Shown here in pieces: positions 54,106-64,000 of a stretch of DNA of 64,000 nt. Numbering within the stretch: position 1 is the first letter of the stretch; every line of letters starts with the position of its first letter. The stretch spans positions 248,001-312,000 of the forward strand of contig NW_026251714.1 of NCBI RefSeq assembly GCF_025024155.1, written 5' to 3'. The notes under the pieces were generated by a model. That model did not search any database. It was not told where the DNA came from and worked only from the letters and a program-made list of their open reading frames with translations. The translations under genes and the position numbers were made by a program. The stretch is from Gamsiella multidivaricata (lineage: Eukaryota > Mortierellomycota > Mortierellomycetes > Mortierellales > Mortierellaceae).

Positions 54106-55093
54106 CCGTGGCATGATACTGTAATGAGCTCTGCTTCTGTGGTTGTCCAGACAGGTTCATCTGCTCAAACAGTGAGAGCCCCCACGATGCCGACGATGCC
54201 AACTGCGAAGAAGTAGAGGAAGCAGGAGAGCTGGGCTGTGGTGGTGGCTGCCGCGAGATCGTCGGGGCCAAGGGACTTGATTGATTGCTCCAATCATGTT
54301 CAACCTGCAGAGTCGGAGTCGAGGGAATCCAGTATGGGAGTTCACGTACTGAATCCATCGTCGTCATCACTGGTGAAGATATAGCCTGGCTGCAGGGCGA
54401 CGCTACCGTAGGTGAGGTCGATCGCGAGGAGAAGGTAAGGGTGTGAATCTGGCTTTGGTTTTGGCTTTGGCTTTGGTGCTGGCGCTGGAAATGAAGGCTC
54501 GAGGGCTGTTGTTGTGGTGAACGCTGTTGCCGCGCGTGTTGCTCTTCTTTATCGTAGTGGTACTGCTGCGGTCCGCCCAGGGGCGTTGGTCCATTCGCTA
54601 TCTCGGCCGGCTCGGAAGCAGTATCCGACAAGGGCGAACTCGAAGTTGAAGTGGAAGATGAGGACTCGGCCATGGACTGGTCATCCAGGATCGGACAGGT
54701 CGGTTTCGCGAGGTTGGGAATGGTCGGTGGGAAGGGGGAGATGCCCATCAACAGTCGTTCCAATGTAAAGAGTATATTCTGGGGTGGTGCCAAGGGATCA
54801 CTCGAGTCCCCGCACGTTGAAGGAAACTCTTGGATGCTGCTTCTGTTCGAAAGAGTGGTGTGATCGCGAAGGATGTAGAGTGGCCCCTGCGAGGAATGGC
54901 GGTCCTGGTGGTGTGGGTATGGGTTGTAGGGGTATTGGGCTTGAGGGTTCTGGCGGTGCGGTTGCGGTTGCGGTTGCGAGTATGAGTGTGAGTGTGAGTG
55001 TGAGTGCGAATGTGAGTTCGAGCGAGAGGCTGACATGGTAAATGGTGCTGCTGGATGGTGCTGATACGTGGAGGTGTCTTTGCACACTTGCAT
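53396..55093 (-). CDS. C2H2 zinc-finger transcription factor, 565 aa
   Basis: This is a single-exon gene with its ATG at 55093-55091. The first about 470 residues are S/Q/P/T-rich and probably disordered, with an SH-dipeptide run near 25-37 and an (NT)n run. Three C-terminal fingers follow. Finger 1 is YPCPTCSKPF...SHMAIH (about 473-495). Finger 2 is FPCLYAGCDLHF...KRKHDLRRHVDAKH. Finger 3 ends in Cys instead of His (C2HC, RHLRRGAC). The KHDLRRH and RRDQMIRH helices resemble those of fungal Crz1-like regulators, but the N-terminal region gives no calcineurin-docking motif that I can identify, so I leave it unnamed. It is presumably a nuclear DNA-binding regulator. Confidence 0.85.
54021..54111. 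repeat. (GTGTTC)n hexanucleotide repeat coding for (Asn-Thr)n
   Basis: About 14 units lie on the plus strand, read on the minus strand as alternating Asn and Thr codons within the zinc-finger protein. The repeat stays in frame whatever its number of units. Confidence 0.95.
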
Positions 55094-55471
55094 GGCTGAA
55101 CTGAGATGGGCTGTTGTAATTGCGTAAAAAATGCGAGGATTATCCTAAAATGAGCTGAAGAGGGGATTGATCCGTAGGAAAAAAATCCGGCGGGCAAAGC
55201 AAAGCTGTTGAAAAGACCGTGCGAAGAAGGCTCCAGGCGACGATGTGGGATCGAATACGAAGACGGTATTGAAGCGGAACACGAAAGTAAAGAAAAATAC
55301 ACCTTTGAATGCGAAGCTAGTGAACGAATGCTCCTTTTTGTTGTTTTTGCATTTACAAGAGAAAGAAAGAAAGGAAGAATGAACGAGAGCTGAGGGATAG
55401 AGAAGATGGAGTTGCTTTTGCTTTGGCTGAAGTGAAGAGAAAAAAATTCCCTGGGGAGCGATTCGTCTCTC

Positions 55472-55480
55472 TTTATATAA
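55472..55480 (-). promoter_or_regulatory. Candidate TATA box of the zinc-finger gene
   Basis: TTATATAAA read on the minus strand lies about 380 bp upstream of the ATG. It would give a leader of roughly 350 nt. Confidence 0.45.
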
Positions 55481-57680
55481 TACGGATTTTTCCTTTTCTT
55501 GAGCACGTCCGCGTACCACCGCTGGGCTTTTTACAATATAGCCCACTTCCTACAACGTGATACAGAAATGTGGATCACCATTGAATACGCCAATGCTCAC
55601 ACGCTCAATGTCTTCCTAGGATCGTTTATCTCTAGAATAAATAGCCAAGAAGTCAACGGGAAATTCCACGGTACCGCGCGCTGTCATTCTACACCGGAAT
55701 AATCATAAAATAAAACTTGCCAGAGCCAGGGTCTCCAAGTGCGCGTGGGTAAGGCAGACCCTTCTTTCCCCCTCTCCCTCCTCCTTCGCTTGCACGCCGC
55801 TCTATATGACTCCCACCGGCCGATCTTTCATTCGACTGATTTCTTTATTCATTACTTTTTCTAGCGTACCTGACTGACGGTTAAAAAACCAGGAACATTG
55901 TATTTCAGTTCCCAAGGGCTCTCTGGGATCATTCAGAGGAGAACCCATTTTGAACGTACAGGCGTTCATACATTATCAGCCTACCAAAACGACGTCTCAG
56001 CGTGGAGACGTTGCATGCCAGCCTTAACGCTAAAACGATATGCGAGCATTTTCCTGCTGTGCTTAGTCCTCCCCCCCTCCCCCAACCTCTCCCCAGACCA
56101 TTCACACCAAGAAACCTGACACATCCACGAAAACGACAATAATCAATTTTCTCTTGGCCTTTTCTTGGCGGGGCATGCATAGCTCATTGATTTTCTTGGC
56201 ATGGGCACTTTAGCCGGCTGATGCCTTCTTGGAAGAGAAAGGGGCGTGGGGCTAAATGCATGAAAAATGCGATATTGGGCCAAGTATTCAAAAAAACAAA
56301 AGATCAGTTGCACACACAGACTAGATAGATCGTCTTAGCCTCCCAATTCCTAGACTAATTCTATCTATGCCTCACCTTTATCTGTGATACCATAGGACAA
56401 GAGGGGTGATTTTGATTTTCAGCACAAGAAGCTGTGTGCGTTGTGTGAGCGTACTTGTGATACGCAATCTCCGACCATGTGGATCTAATCACTGGTAATA
56501 AAAATGACAAGCAATGCGTGGGATATAAAATGCGACTATTGACCAGTGTAGCGGAATGAACAACTAAACTGCATACCACTGAACCACTGAAATAACAAAT
56601 TGTCTTGGCACTGGAAAACGCCAAGAGACTCTCACCTCATGCCAAGCAAAATCCGCCAAGAGAATCCATGAACTCGCAACCCGGCAGCCAACCTTACTTC
56701 CTATCCATATTTTCCCCCCATCCCTTCCATTGCATCCCCACTAAAAACCCGTCGTTTGAGGAGTCCCCCCTCTGGTGCTCCCATGGGCGTATATACAGCG
56801 AGCGAGAAAACTCGTCTCTTTACATCCATGCAAAATTACATATTCTATTCAGCCATTCAAACTACTTTATACTCGCTTAATTACTGTAAATGAGAGCATA
56901 AACAGATAGATCTTGTACATGTACTCATCCCCCGTCTCGCTTGCAAGCATAAGCGCGTCAATCTTAAGGAACTCCCCTCCTCACTTGGAGGTAAATCCTC
57001 CTTAATCCACTTTCCGTCTTACAGGCACTCCCGTTCGCCATAGATGCTAGATTATCCCCCTAGGTCCCGGAGCAGTGCAATAAACGCGTCTGATCAATCC
57101 ACATCCTACATCTTTGACTTGAACTCCCTAATCCTTTATTTCCCCTTGCCTCCTGCAACCTATACTGATGATGTGACCAACCGTCCAACCCTTCGGTCCT
57201 ACTTCCTCCTCCATCCATCCATTTCAAAGGGAGTGACCATTTCCTTGCCGAAAAAAAGTCGCATGGTACCACATTATTAACGTGTAAAACAAATTCCTTG
57301 GCAAAATAAAATAAAAACTACCCTCGCTCGCGCACGGGTTCCCTATTATCATAATCGTCCTCATCACTATGCATCGCATGGGAGAAAGAGAGAGAGGATG
57401 GCAGAAGTGGACACGACAGGACACCATTACGGCCTCATCACCCTCCATATGCACGCCATGCATGCATGTATGTATATACTCATTTCACATAACCCATCGT
57501 ACCACTTCCGTCCCCCCCTCGCCACCCTCGCCCTAGCGAAATGACTCAAAAAGCCCTAATAACCCCTCCTGCACCCTTTGACACACTCAGCACAGTAATG
57601 TTGTGACGTTACCCCTGCAGCTCAGAGATATGACACACGTACCTGGATCAATCTATGTACACTCATGCCATAGAGGGAGA

Positions 57681-57721
57681 AAAAAAAAAAAAAAAAAAAA
57701 AAAAAAGAGAGAGAGAGAGAG
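57681..57721. repeat. Poly-A tract followed by (GA)n
   Basis: About 26 A residues run straight into about seven GA dinucleotides. Confidence 0.9.
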
Positions 57722-58018
57722 AAGAGAGAAAAAGAGAGAAAAGAAAGACGCGCCGCACACACACGCGCCGCGTCGCCGAAACATTTTCGTCGTTTCGTCC
57801 CACAGAGGGTCCCGGCTCTGCTGAATGACTCATTCCATGCTAAACCATTTTCGTAGGACAAACTTTTTTTTCTTTTTTCTTTCTTTTTCTCCTCTAGACG
57901 GTACTTTCTTCTGCGGGTCGTTTGCGCTACATCATCTGCACAAAGGGATATACAGCACAAACATTTTTTTATTTCGCTTCCAGCTATGCTTTGTTTTCTT
58001 ACAGCCCATGTCCTCTAC

Positions 58019-58019
<1 letters not shown>

Positions 58020-58061
<42 letters not shown>
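58020..58061. repeat. (CT)n microsatellite
   Basis: About 20 uninterrupted CT dinucleotides. Confidence 0.95.
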
Positions 58062-58064
<3 letters not shown>

Positions 58065-58581
58065 CTAATCCAGCAACAAGTTCAACGGTTCAACTAGATC
58101 CACATCGAAGGGATATTCTTTTGCCACTACAAAATACATAACTTTTCGTGTTTATTCGGCTAAGGATAAGTTTTAGACTACAAGTCCAGTAAAGACATGG
58201 TGCGGTGATAAAGAACAGTGTAATGCGGTAATGAACGATGAGTAAAAGTACTTGTGAATAAAAGCACAGTGGTAATGATAATAATGATAATAATAATGAT
58301 AGTAACAAATAGTAAAGACGGGAAGGGGTAGATGAGGGTGTGGCAACGATATACAATAATAGTACATTTTTACAACAAAATGGTGCGCACTTATAGGGAT
58401 AAAGGAAGAGGGAGAGGAGAGCTGAAAAAAGAACCAAAGAGATAAGCATAGCGAAAAAAAAAGAAAAGAAAAGAAATAGAAACAAAAGACAAAGGGATCG
58501 AGGTATGCAAAAAGCGTTGCGAATTCCGGTCCAATTGTCGTCATGATCGATCGCACATCGATGGGTCCGCCAAATGAACGC

Positions 58582-60321
58582 TTACATGTACCCGTACGGG
58601 TTGTAGTCGTTCATCCCAATGATGCCCACGTTCCCAAAGTGGTTCATGCCAGAGAAACCGAACCCCATCATGTTGCCATTCAGGTTGTTCGGCATATTGG
58701 TCATGCCGTTCATGTTGCTGCCGCCGTTCATACCGTTCATGTTGCCGTTGCTCATAGCGCCAGGCATGCCCCCGACGTTGCTCATGTTCGACATATTCGG
58801 CATAGGCATCACGCTCATAGGTCCCAGGCTGTTCATGTTGTTGGCCATGCTCGCCATATTCATCGCCATGCCATTGGGCATGCCGCCCATGCCGTTCATG
58901 TTGCCCATGCCCATGCCGCTCAGGTTGCCCATACCGCCTAGGTTGCCCATGCTACCCATGCCAGCGATACCATTCATGCCGTTCATGCCATTCATAGGTC
59001 CCATACCGCCCATGTTATTCATATTCATGTGCGCGAGCTGGTTCACGGACGAGAGCTGATCACGATGTAGCTTGCTCTGGATGCGTTTGCCATAGGGCGT
59101 GTTGCGGATCGCAGGGAGCAAGGGTCGGATGCACTCCACGAGCTGTACGCGCTGAATAGGGTCCGCAAAGTCGAGGGCGGTTTGAACAACATAGTTGGCA
59201 TAGGAATCCCGAAGAAGTTTGTCCAGGCGAGCCTTGTTGATCATCTCCTCAACCAAAAACTTGCGAGTGTCCGGTTCAGCAACACGAATGCACTGAGTAC
59301 ATACAGGGATATGGAAGTCAAAAACATAATGAGTTCAAAGGTCTCCAACCATAATCAATAGAGAAAAAAAAAGACGCTGCTTTTCAAACAAAAGAAATTA
59401 TGTACCTTCTCGATGACATTGGAGCTGAATTTTTGAACCGAGAGCACGCAGACGTTGCCAATGAAGCGGCGGATTAATGCGTCCGTGAAGCGGTTGTCGG
59501 CAAGGTCCAACACATACTGGACCACATAGTTGCCGAAGGGATCCTGGACAAGTGCAAGGGCGTTGTAGGTGATCTCGCGCACGAGCTGAACCTTTTGCGA
59601 AGCCGATGCGTGATCGATGCAGCGCTGCAGAACGCAGCATCCGTGGCGGTGAGTGGCGACCTCAATGCAGTGCGCACTGATGGCGTTGTAAATGAACTGG
59701 TTGTCCTCCGACGCCAAGCGGTTGAGACACTTTTGAATGACATGGTTTCCGTTAAGGTCCTTGATCAGCGTCACAACACTCGGGTTCAGAGCCACAACAA
59801 CGATCGCAATCTGCTGAGGAGTCGAGAGGAATTCGATCATCTTTTGGACAGCTCTCGTGCCATGCATGTTCAGCGAGATGTTGACTAGTTCAGGCGCCAC
59901 GGTCTCGACGATAACAGTGCGCTGATCATCCCCGCAATACTCGAGTAGCTTCTGGCAGAGATAATTTCCGAACGGGTCTAAATCAGAAGGCCCAATCTAG
60001 GTTAGCATTCATGCTGAGGACACGGCAAGGGGCCGAATGCACTCAAGTTGTAGCACATTTGGAAACTTACCAGTCATCAGCTCAACAAAATGGCTAAAGA
60101 CCTCATTGAAAATGATGGCCAAGTAGGCCTCATTCTGCTCCTCGAGCTTCTTTTGAAGGTAACGACAGCCGTGCTGATCCTTGCACAGAGAATAAATTTG
60201 TCCGACGAATCCCTCTAGCATAGCACCAGCAAATCGGTTTGCATCAACATCAACAACTGGGCGTTTCGAGTTGCCCTTGGCGTTGTTATTATTATTGTTG
60301 TTGTTGTTGCTGTTGTTGCCC

Positions 60322-60386
<65 letters not shown>

Positions 60387-62188
60387 CATGCGCACGGATC
60401 CAGTAGGGCCGCTCGAAGGAAGGTCAAAGGCATTTCCGTTTTGAACAGCATTGAACGGAAAGCCAGCGGTACCAGGGAGTCCAGCGATGGATCCTGCACC
60501 GCTGATGCTGTTCATGCGCGAGTAAAACGAAGTTGAGCCAACGGCGCTCGACAGTCCTCCAACAGACATATTGAGACTGGGGCTCAAGGGCACTCCTGCA
60601 GAAGAACGCGACGAAGAGGGCAACACATGCGTGTGTGCATAGGGGCACATATCGCCCCGAGGACAGTAGCCCTGCTGGAACTGCGGGCAGATGTCCCCAG
60701 AGTTCTGATCAGATTTGACAGACAAGTCATCATAGGGTGTCAAAGCTGGGGGCTTGCTGAATCGAGTGGGGATCTCGGATGACGAGTAGGACGAGGTCAG
60801 CTTGGGAAGAGGAGACTTCAAGGGATCCTCAGCACTGCTGATCCCACCAAAGCCAATGATGCCGCTTCCATGCTGAGGCACAGTTGGGAGACGATCGTTG
60901 CTCACAGGAAGAACTTTACTGAACTGGGGCCATTCAGAAGTGCGACCCAAGTCGTGCGAGCTGGGGTGGCGCAAACCAGATGTGTGAGGAATCTGGGCAA
61001 GATCCGACGCACTGGACGAGGAAGAACGCTATTTGAGAGAGCCAAGAGATGAAATGTCACAGCCAGGTTAGCTGCAAGAAAAGTAAGTTGATAAAATTAC
61101 AATAATCTTGTCACTGCATGTAACATACCATCGTAGGGAAGGTCTCGTCGTCATCGGCGCCCATCTGCAGATAACGAGGCAAGTAGGAGGTGCTTCCAAT
61201 GGCCGAGGACCCCACTCCGAGAACCTGCTCATCCTTCCAAATGCTTCGCGGGATGGATGGAAGGCGGTCACGAGAGCTCGAGGTGGTCGTAGAGGTGGCG
61301 TCGTCGTCGAAAATAAATCTCTCCGTGAACTGGGAAAGATGGGTGCTGTCGCTAAAGGCGGACTCTGAGGGCGAAGTGCTCTCTGGTTTCGCAGCTCCAG
61401 CTCGTCCGATCTTGGGCAAACTATAGAATGCGAAGGTTTGAGGTTAATCGTTTGCCACCAAAAAAAAAATTAGTTTGGTTTGTTTTCGAGTTGATCAAAT
61501 GCACAAGCTTACTCCACCAATCGCTTGGCCTTGTCGCCACCCAACGAAAGTTTGTCCATCTCTGCCCAGAGATCAACTGCGTCGTTCGAGTTACGCCTGG
61601 AAACGGGCAGGGAGCGAATGCTAGCCAAGCCTTGGGTCAAATCCGTGGTTGTGTTGGCAGAACTGCTTCCAGACTTTTTGTTGCCAGCAAGCATCGCCTG
61701 TTCTTCCTGCATTTGCTGAATTTCCAGCTGCTGCATTTGCTGCTCAAAGAGCTCGCGCTTCTGGTTGCGCTGGCGCTCGTGCTCCAGGCGTTTCTGCTCA
61801 AGCTTGGCCGCCTTCAAGAGTGGTAGAAAAAGTCAGGGTTAGAATGGTGGACAAGCCACAAAGGGGTAAAGATCAAGCGCATTCGACAGTGGGGATGCAT
61901 GATACATACCACCTCACGATCCTCAGGCGATTCCACGGGAGAGTTGCGACTGCTGGATCCATCCTTGTCTCGGGAGTCAGATTGGGTCGAGCCGACAGCT
62001 CCGGCGCTTGCTCCGGAGCGACGCTGATGGAGGATTTCGTCGTCGCTGTTGTTCAGACCGATCTCGGAAGACTTGAACTGAGGTTTGGTGGCCATGGTAG
62101 AGGACACTTCAATTGGCTTGTCAAAGACGCGTAAGTCACGCAAATAGGTCTCGTACGTTGGTGGCTGACTGGAGGGCTCTGGTGGCAT
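58582..62188 (-). CDS. Pumilio-family (PUF) RNA-binding protein with CCCH zinc finger, 1036 aa
   Basis: I propose six exons on the minus strand: 62188-61910, 61811-61513, 61420-61129, 61028-60071, 59977-59406 and 59292-58582, all GT-AG with matching phases. The ATG at 62188 follows an in-frame TAA. A coiled-coil-like E/Q-rich stretch lies at about 95-130. A CCCH finger (C-x6-C-x5-C-x3-H, in ICPQFQQGYCPRGDMCPYAH) sits at about 403-422, and a poly-Q then poly-N run at about 500-535. Eight PUF repeats span about 555-925. Repeat signatures are, in order, CRYLQ, NYLCQ, TRAVQ, NHVIQ, CCVLQ, NYVVQ, SNVIE and NYVVQ. By the standard PUF code this set predicts a UGUA-containing target close to UGUAUAUA. 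The last about 148 residues are Met/Asn/Gly-rich. Family members bind 3' UTRs in the cytoplasm and repress or localise mRNAs. Confidence 0.93.
60286..60387. repeat. CAG/CAA and AAT/AAC triplet tract coding poly-Q/poly-N
   Basis: On the minus strand a mixed CAG/CAA run of about 22 codons (60322-60387) is followed by an Asn-codon run (about 60286-60306) in the PUF gene. Codons are mixed, which should slow slippage. Confidence 0.9.
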
Positions 62189-64000
62189 CAAGAGACGTCC
62201 AGGTTACAGGGTCTTGAGCGAAAGGGGCTCAAAATGGACAAAGTATTTCCAGACGCAAGCTAGAAAGGGCAAGGCGCAAAAAAAAGTGGACCGTGAGTGT
62301 CATGAAGATGGCGCGGGATATGACAGAATATCCCAAGGGGAGGAGGGCGGGAAGGTGTCAGCACGTAAAGCACTAGGCTGAATCCGTGTGTATGTCCTTC
62401 AATGGTGCATGTATATGTGTGTGTATGCAGTGTACGTATTTGTCCGTCTCCCGACGGCCCTTGGTGGTCGTGCAGGGAGCAAACCAGTGCTGCATATCGC
62501 CAAAAGGGCTGAAGCCCGAGGAGGGATGGCGATAGATCGCGCGTCAGGCAAACTGCGATTGAAAAGAAGGTTCCGGGGATGACTCCTTGCACTCATAGGA
62601 TTGGTAAGAAGTAGACGGTAGGGCACCTTTGCTGCTTGGTCTGGAGGCTGTTGTGATCTGATGGATGATTGTTGATGTTTATGCGCTCGCTGAGCTTGCT
62701 GGAGGGATGGATTCTTCCAGATTGCGTCAATGGTGTATCCTAAAGCCGATGCTATGCCTGTTCTTGTTCCTGTTCCCGTTCCTGCTATTGGGTAGCGTTG
62801 ATCCTGACTAGACCATGGAGCCATTGCCTTGGTTTGACTGTTGATCCGGTGAAGGAGAGGCCGAACCCGAGAGAGGGGCAGGATAGACGACTTACCGAAG
62901 GAGCAACGTCAGGGTGGAGCGTTGCTTGGTTGCTTGGTTGCTTGGTACGCGGTCAGGGATGAGGATGGAGGGAAAGAGAAAAAGACGACGCGAAGGAGCG
63001 GAGCGAAGGGGAAGAGGGATGGGGAGGTTGTGGGGTGAGATCAACAAAGGAGGGGAGGGAGGGGAAGAAATACAGAAAGAAATACAATGGGGATAGGATA
63101 GAGACTGGATTTTTTTTTTCTTGTGTGGGTTAAGATAAAAAAGTATGGTACAAAGAAGACACAGAAACAGAGGACTGTGACAGACAACAAAGGAGAACAA
63201 CAATGACAACGACAACAATGACAACAATATGTCGCTGAGAAGAACAGGTGAACAGGAAATGGAGAGGAGGAGGAGGAATCTTTTTGGATGATGGAGATGG
63301 AGTGTATGTGTGTATGTATTTTTTTTCTTTCTTTGTTGCAGCCAAGCAAGGCAAGGGGAGGCGGAACAGAAAAAAAGAAAAACAAGAAGAAACCTTATTG
63401 ATCGAAGGAGGAGGAGCACCAGTAAAAAAAAGAGATAAAGACAGATAACTATGAGGACTGCTGAGGTACGCTCACCCCTGGGGACTCTTTTATGGGCGGA
63501 TGTGTGCGGATGTGGGTGGGAAGGGTGATTAGTAATGGAGCTGATGGGTGATGAAGAGCGAAAAATGAACGTGCGAGGGAGGGTGCTAGTGCGCGAGTGA
63601 CACTCGGTATGGTGCAGACAGCCTGTGTGCCGTTTGTCTGTGGGGGTGTAGGGAAGGAGTCCAATCCAATCCAATCCAATCCAATCCATTTCGGGCGCCA
63701 TTCGAACAGTACACAGATAGGCGATGCCATGCGATGTGAATGTACGTGGAGACACCATGCTGTGGCCATGCCCACATTCCCACCCTGCACCACCCACGAC
63801 TCAGCTCAAAAATAAACAGCCATTTGGGCATGATTACTCCTTTTCATCGTGCACATAACGAATCCCGCACATGGAATAGAAACATAGCATGACTAACGGG
63901 GGCTACCTGTCCGCAGACACGAGTTAAACAAGGGCGTTCATTTGTGTCCCCGTTATTGGCGGATTCCAGCCGCTCACAACGAGCGTTTCTAAAGACACGA
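62189..64000 (-). other. Upstream region of the PUF gene; no further gene supported
   Basis: This is promoter and 5' UTR of the PUF gene and unique sequence to the window end. An ATG-started minus-strand frame at 62824-62399 (141 codons, QQ-rich) could be an upstream ORF or an unrecognised first exon. No splice site keeps it in frame with the PUF start, because a TAA lies just upstream of that start. Purine-rich tracts (62950-63110, 63250-63440) produce long chance frames. Confidence 0.4.
63660..63687. repeat. (TCCAA)n pentanucleotide repeat
   Basis: Five to six perfect TCCAA units. Confidence 0.9.

Larger units (their letters stand above)
55481..58581. other. 3.1-kb intergenic region between the zinc-finger and PUF genes
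   Basis: I find no gene that I can support. The half near 58000 should include the 3' UTR of the PUF gene and the other end the far promoter of the zinc-finger gene. It contains an A25 tract followed by (GA)n (57681-57721) and (CT)n (58020-58061). Confidence 0.5.

Noticed and set aside
54748..55506. 252-codon minus-strand frame overlapping the zinc-finger gene start
   Set aside because: It overlaps the clear zinc-finger ORF in another frame and consists of simple-sequence peptides.
62892..63797. 301-codon minus-strand frame upstream of the PUF gene
   Set aside because: The translation is low-complexity S/P/L/F runs from purine-rich DNA; it has no domain and no supporting splice structure.

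Overview
The window is a nuclear segment from a eukaryote, most likely an early-diverging filamentous fungus of the Mortierella type (Mortierellomycota). The evidence is frequent short GT-AG introns, one with a visible CTAAC branch site, compact spacing, and nine-exon and six-exon housekeeping genes. A multi-copy NACHT-WD40 family with ARM/TPR-like N-termini also points this way; I associate that family with Mortierella-like genomes. The taxon is an inference from gene content and was not tested by search.

Layout from left to right. 1-3155 (-) is the 5' part of NLR copy 1, running off the window, with its repeated 5' flank reaching about 4970. 5269-8303 (-) is TAF5. 8638-10630 (+) is an unrecognised and possibly decaying gene, whose 3' half is one arm of an inverted repeat. 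11229-13356 (+) is catalase. 15248-16884 (+) is a PRL/PTP4A-type phosphatase. 19330-21863 (+) is an OPT/YSL-type transporter. 22600-46385 holds three head-to-tail units of about 7.7-8.2 kb, each with a 5' flank, an NLR gene and a 3' flank: copy 2 is a pseudogene and copies 3 and 4 are intact, each 1885 aa. 46386-47300 (-) is the other inverted-repeat arm. 48583-53179 (+) is an F-box/LRR protein. 53396-55093 (-) is a C2H2 zinc-finger protein. 58582-62188 (-) is a Pumilio-family RNA-binding protein with a CCCH finger.

The most notable content is the four-copy NLR locus. Each intact gene reads TPR/ARM-like helices, NACHT NTPase, pentapeptide-repeat linker, then about 14 WD40 blades, the last built from near-identical 126-bp DNA units. 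Variation between blades falls at a few fixed positions, as in the fungal HET-E/D/R recognition receptors. Copies 2, 3 and 4 share long identical tracts in a mosaic pattern that suggests gene conversion. Copy 2 carries six stop codons, a 2-nt deletion and five fewer blades. Copy 1 has one early stop. Copy 4 is coding-intact but has lost the TATA-like element found in the other three copies. The locus looks like an immune or self/non-self receptor cluster under birth-and-death evolution. The remaining genes are ordinary transcription, redox, transport and RNA-regulation genes with no evident functional link to it.
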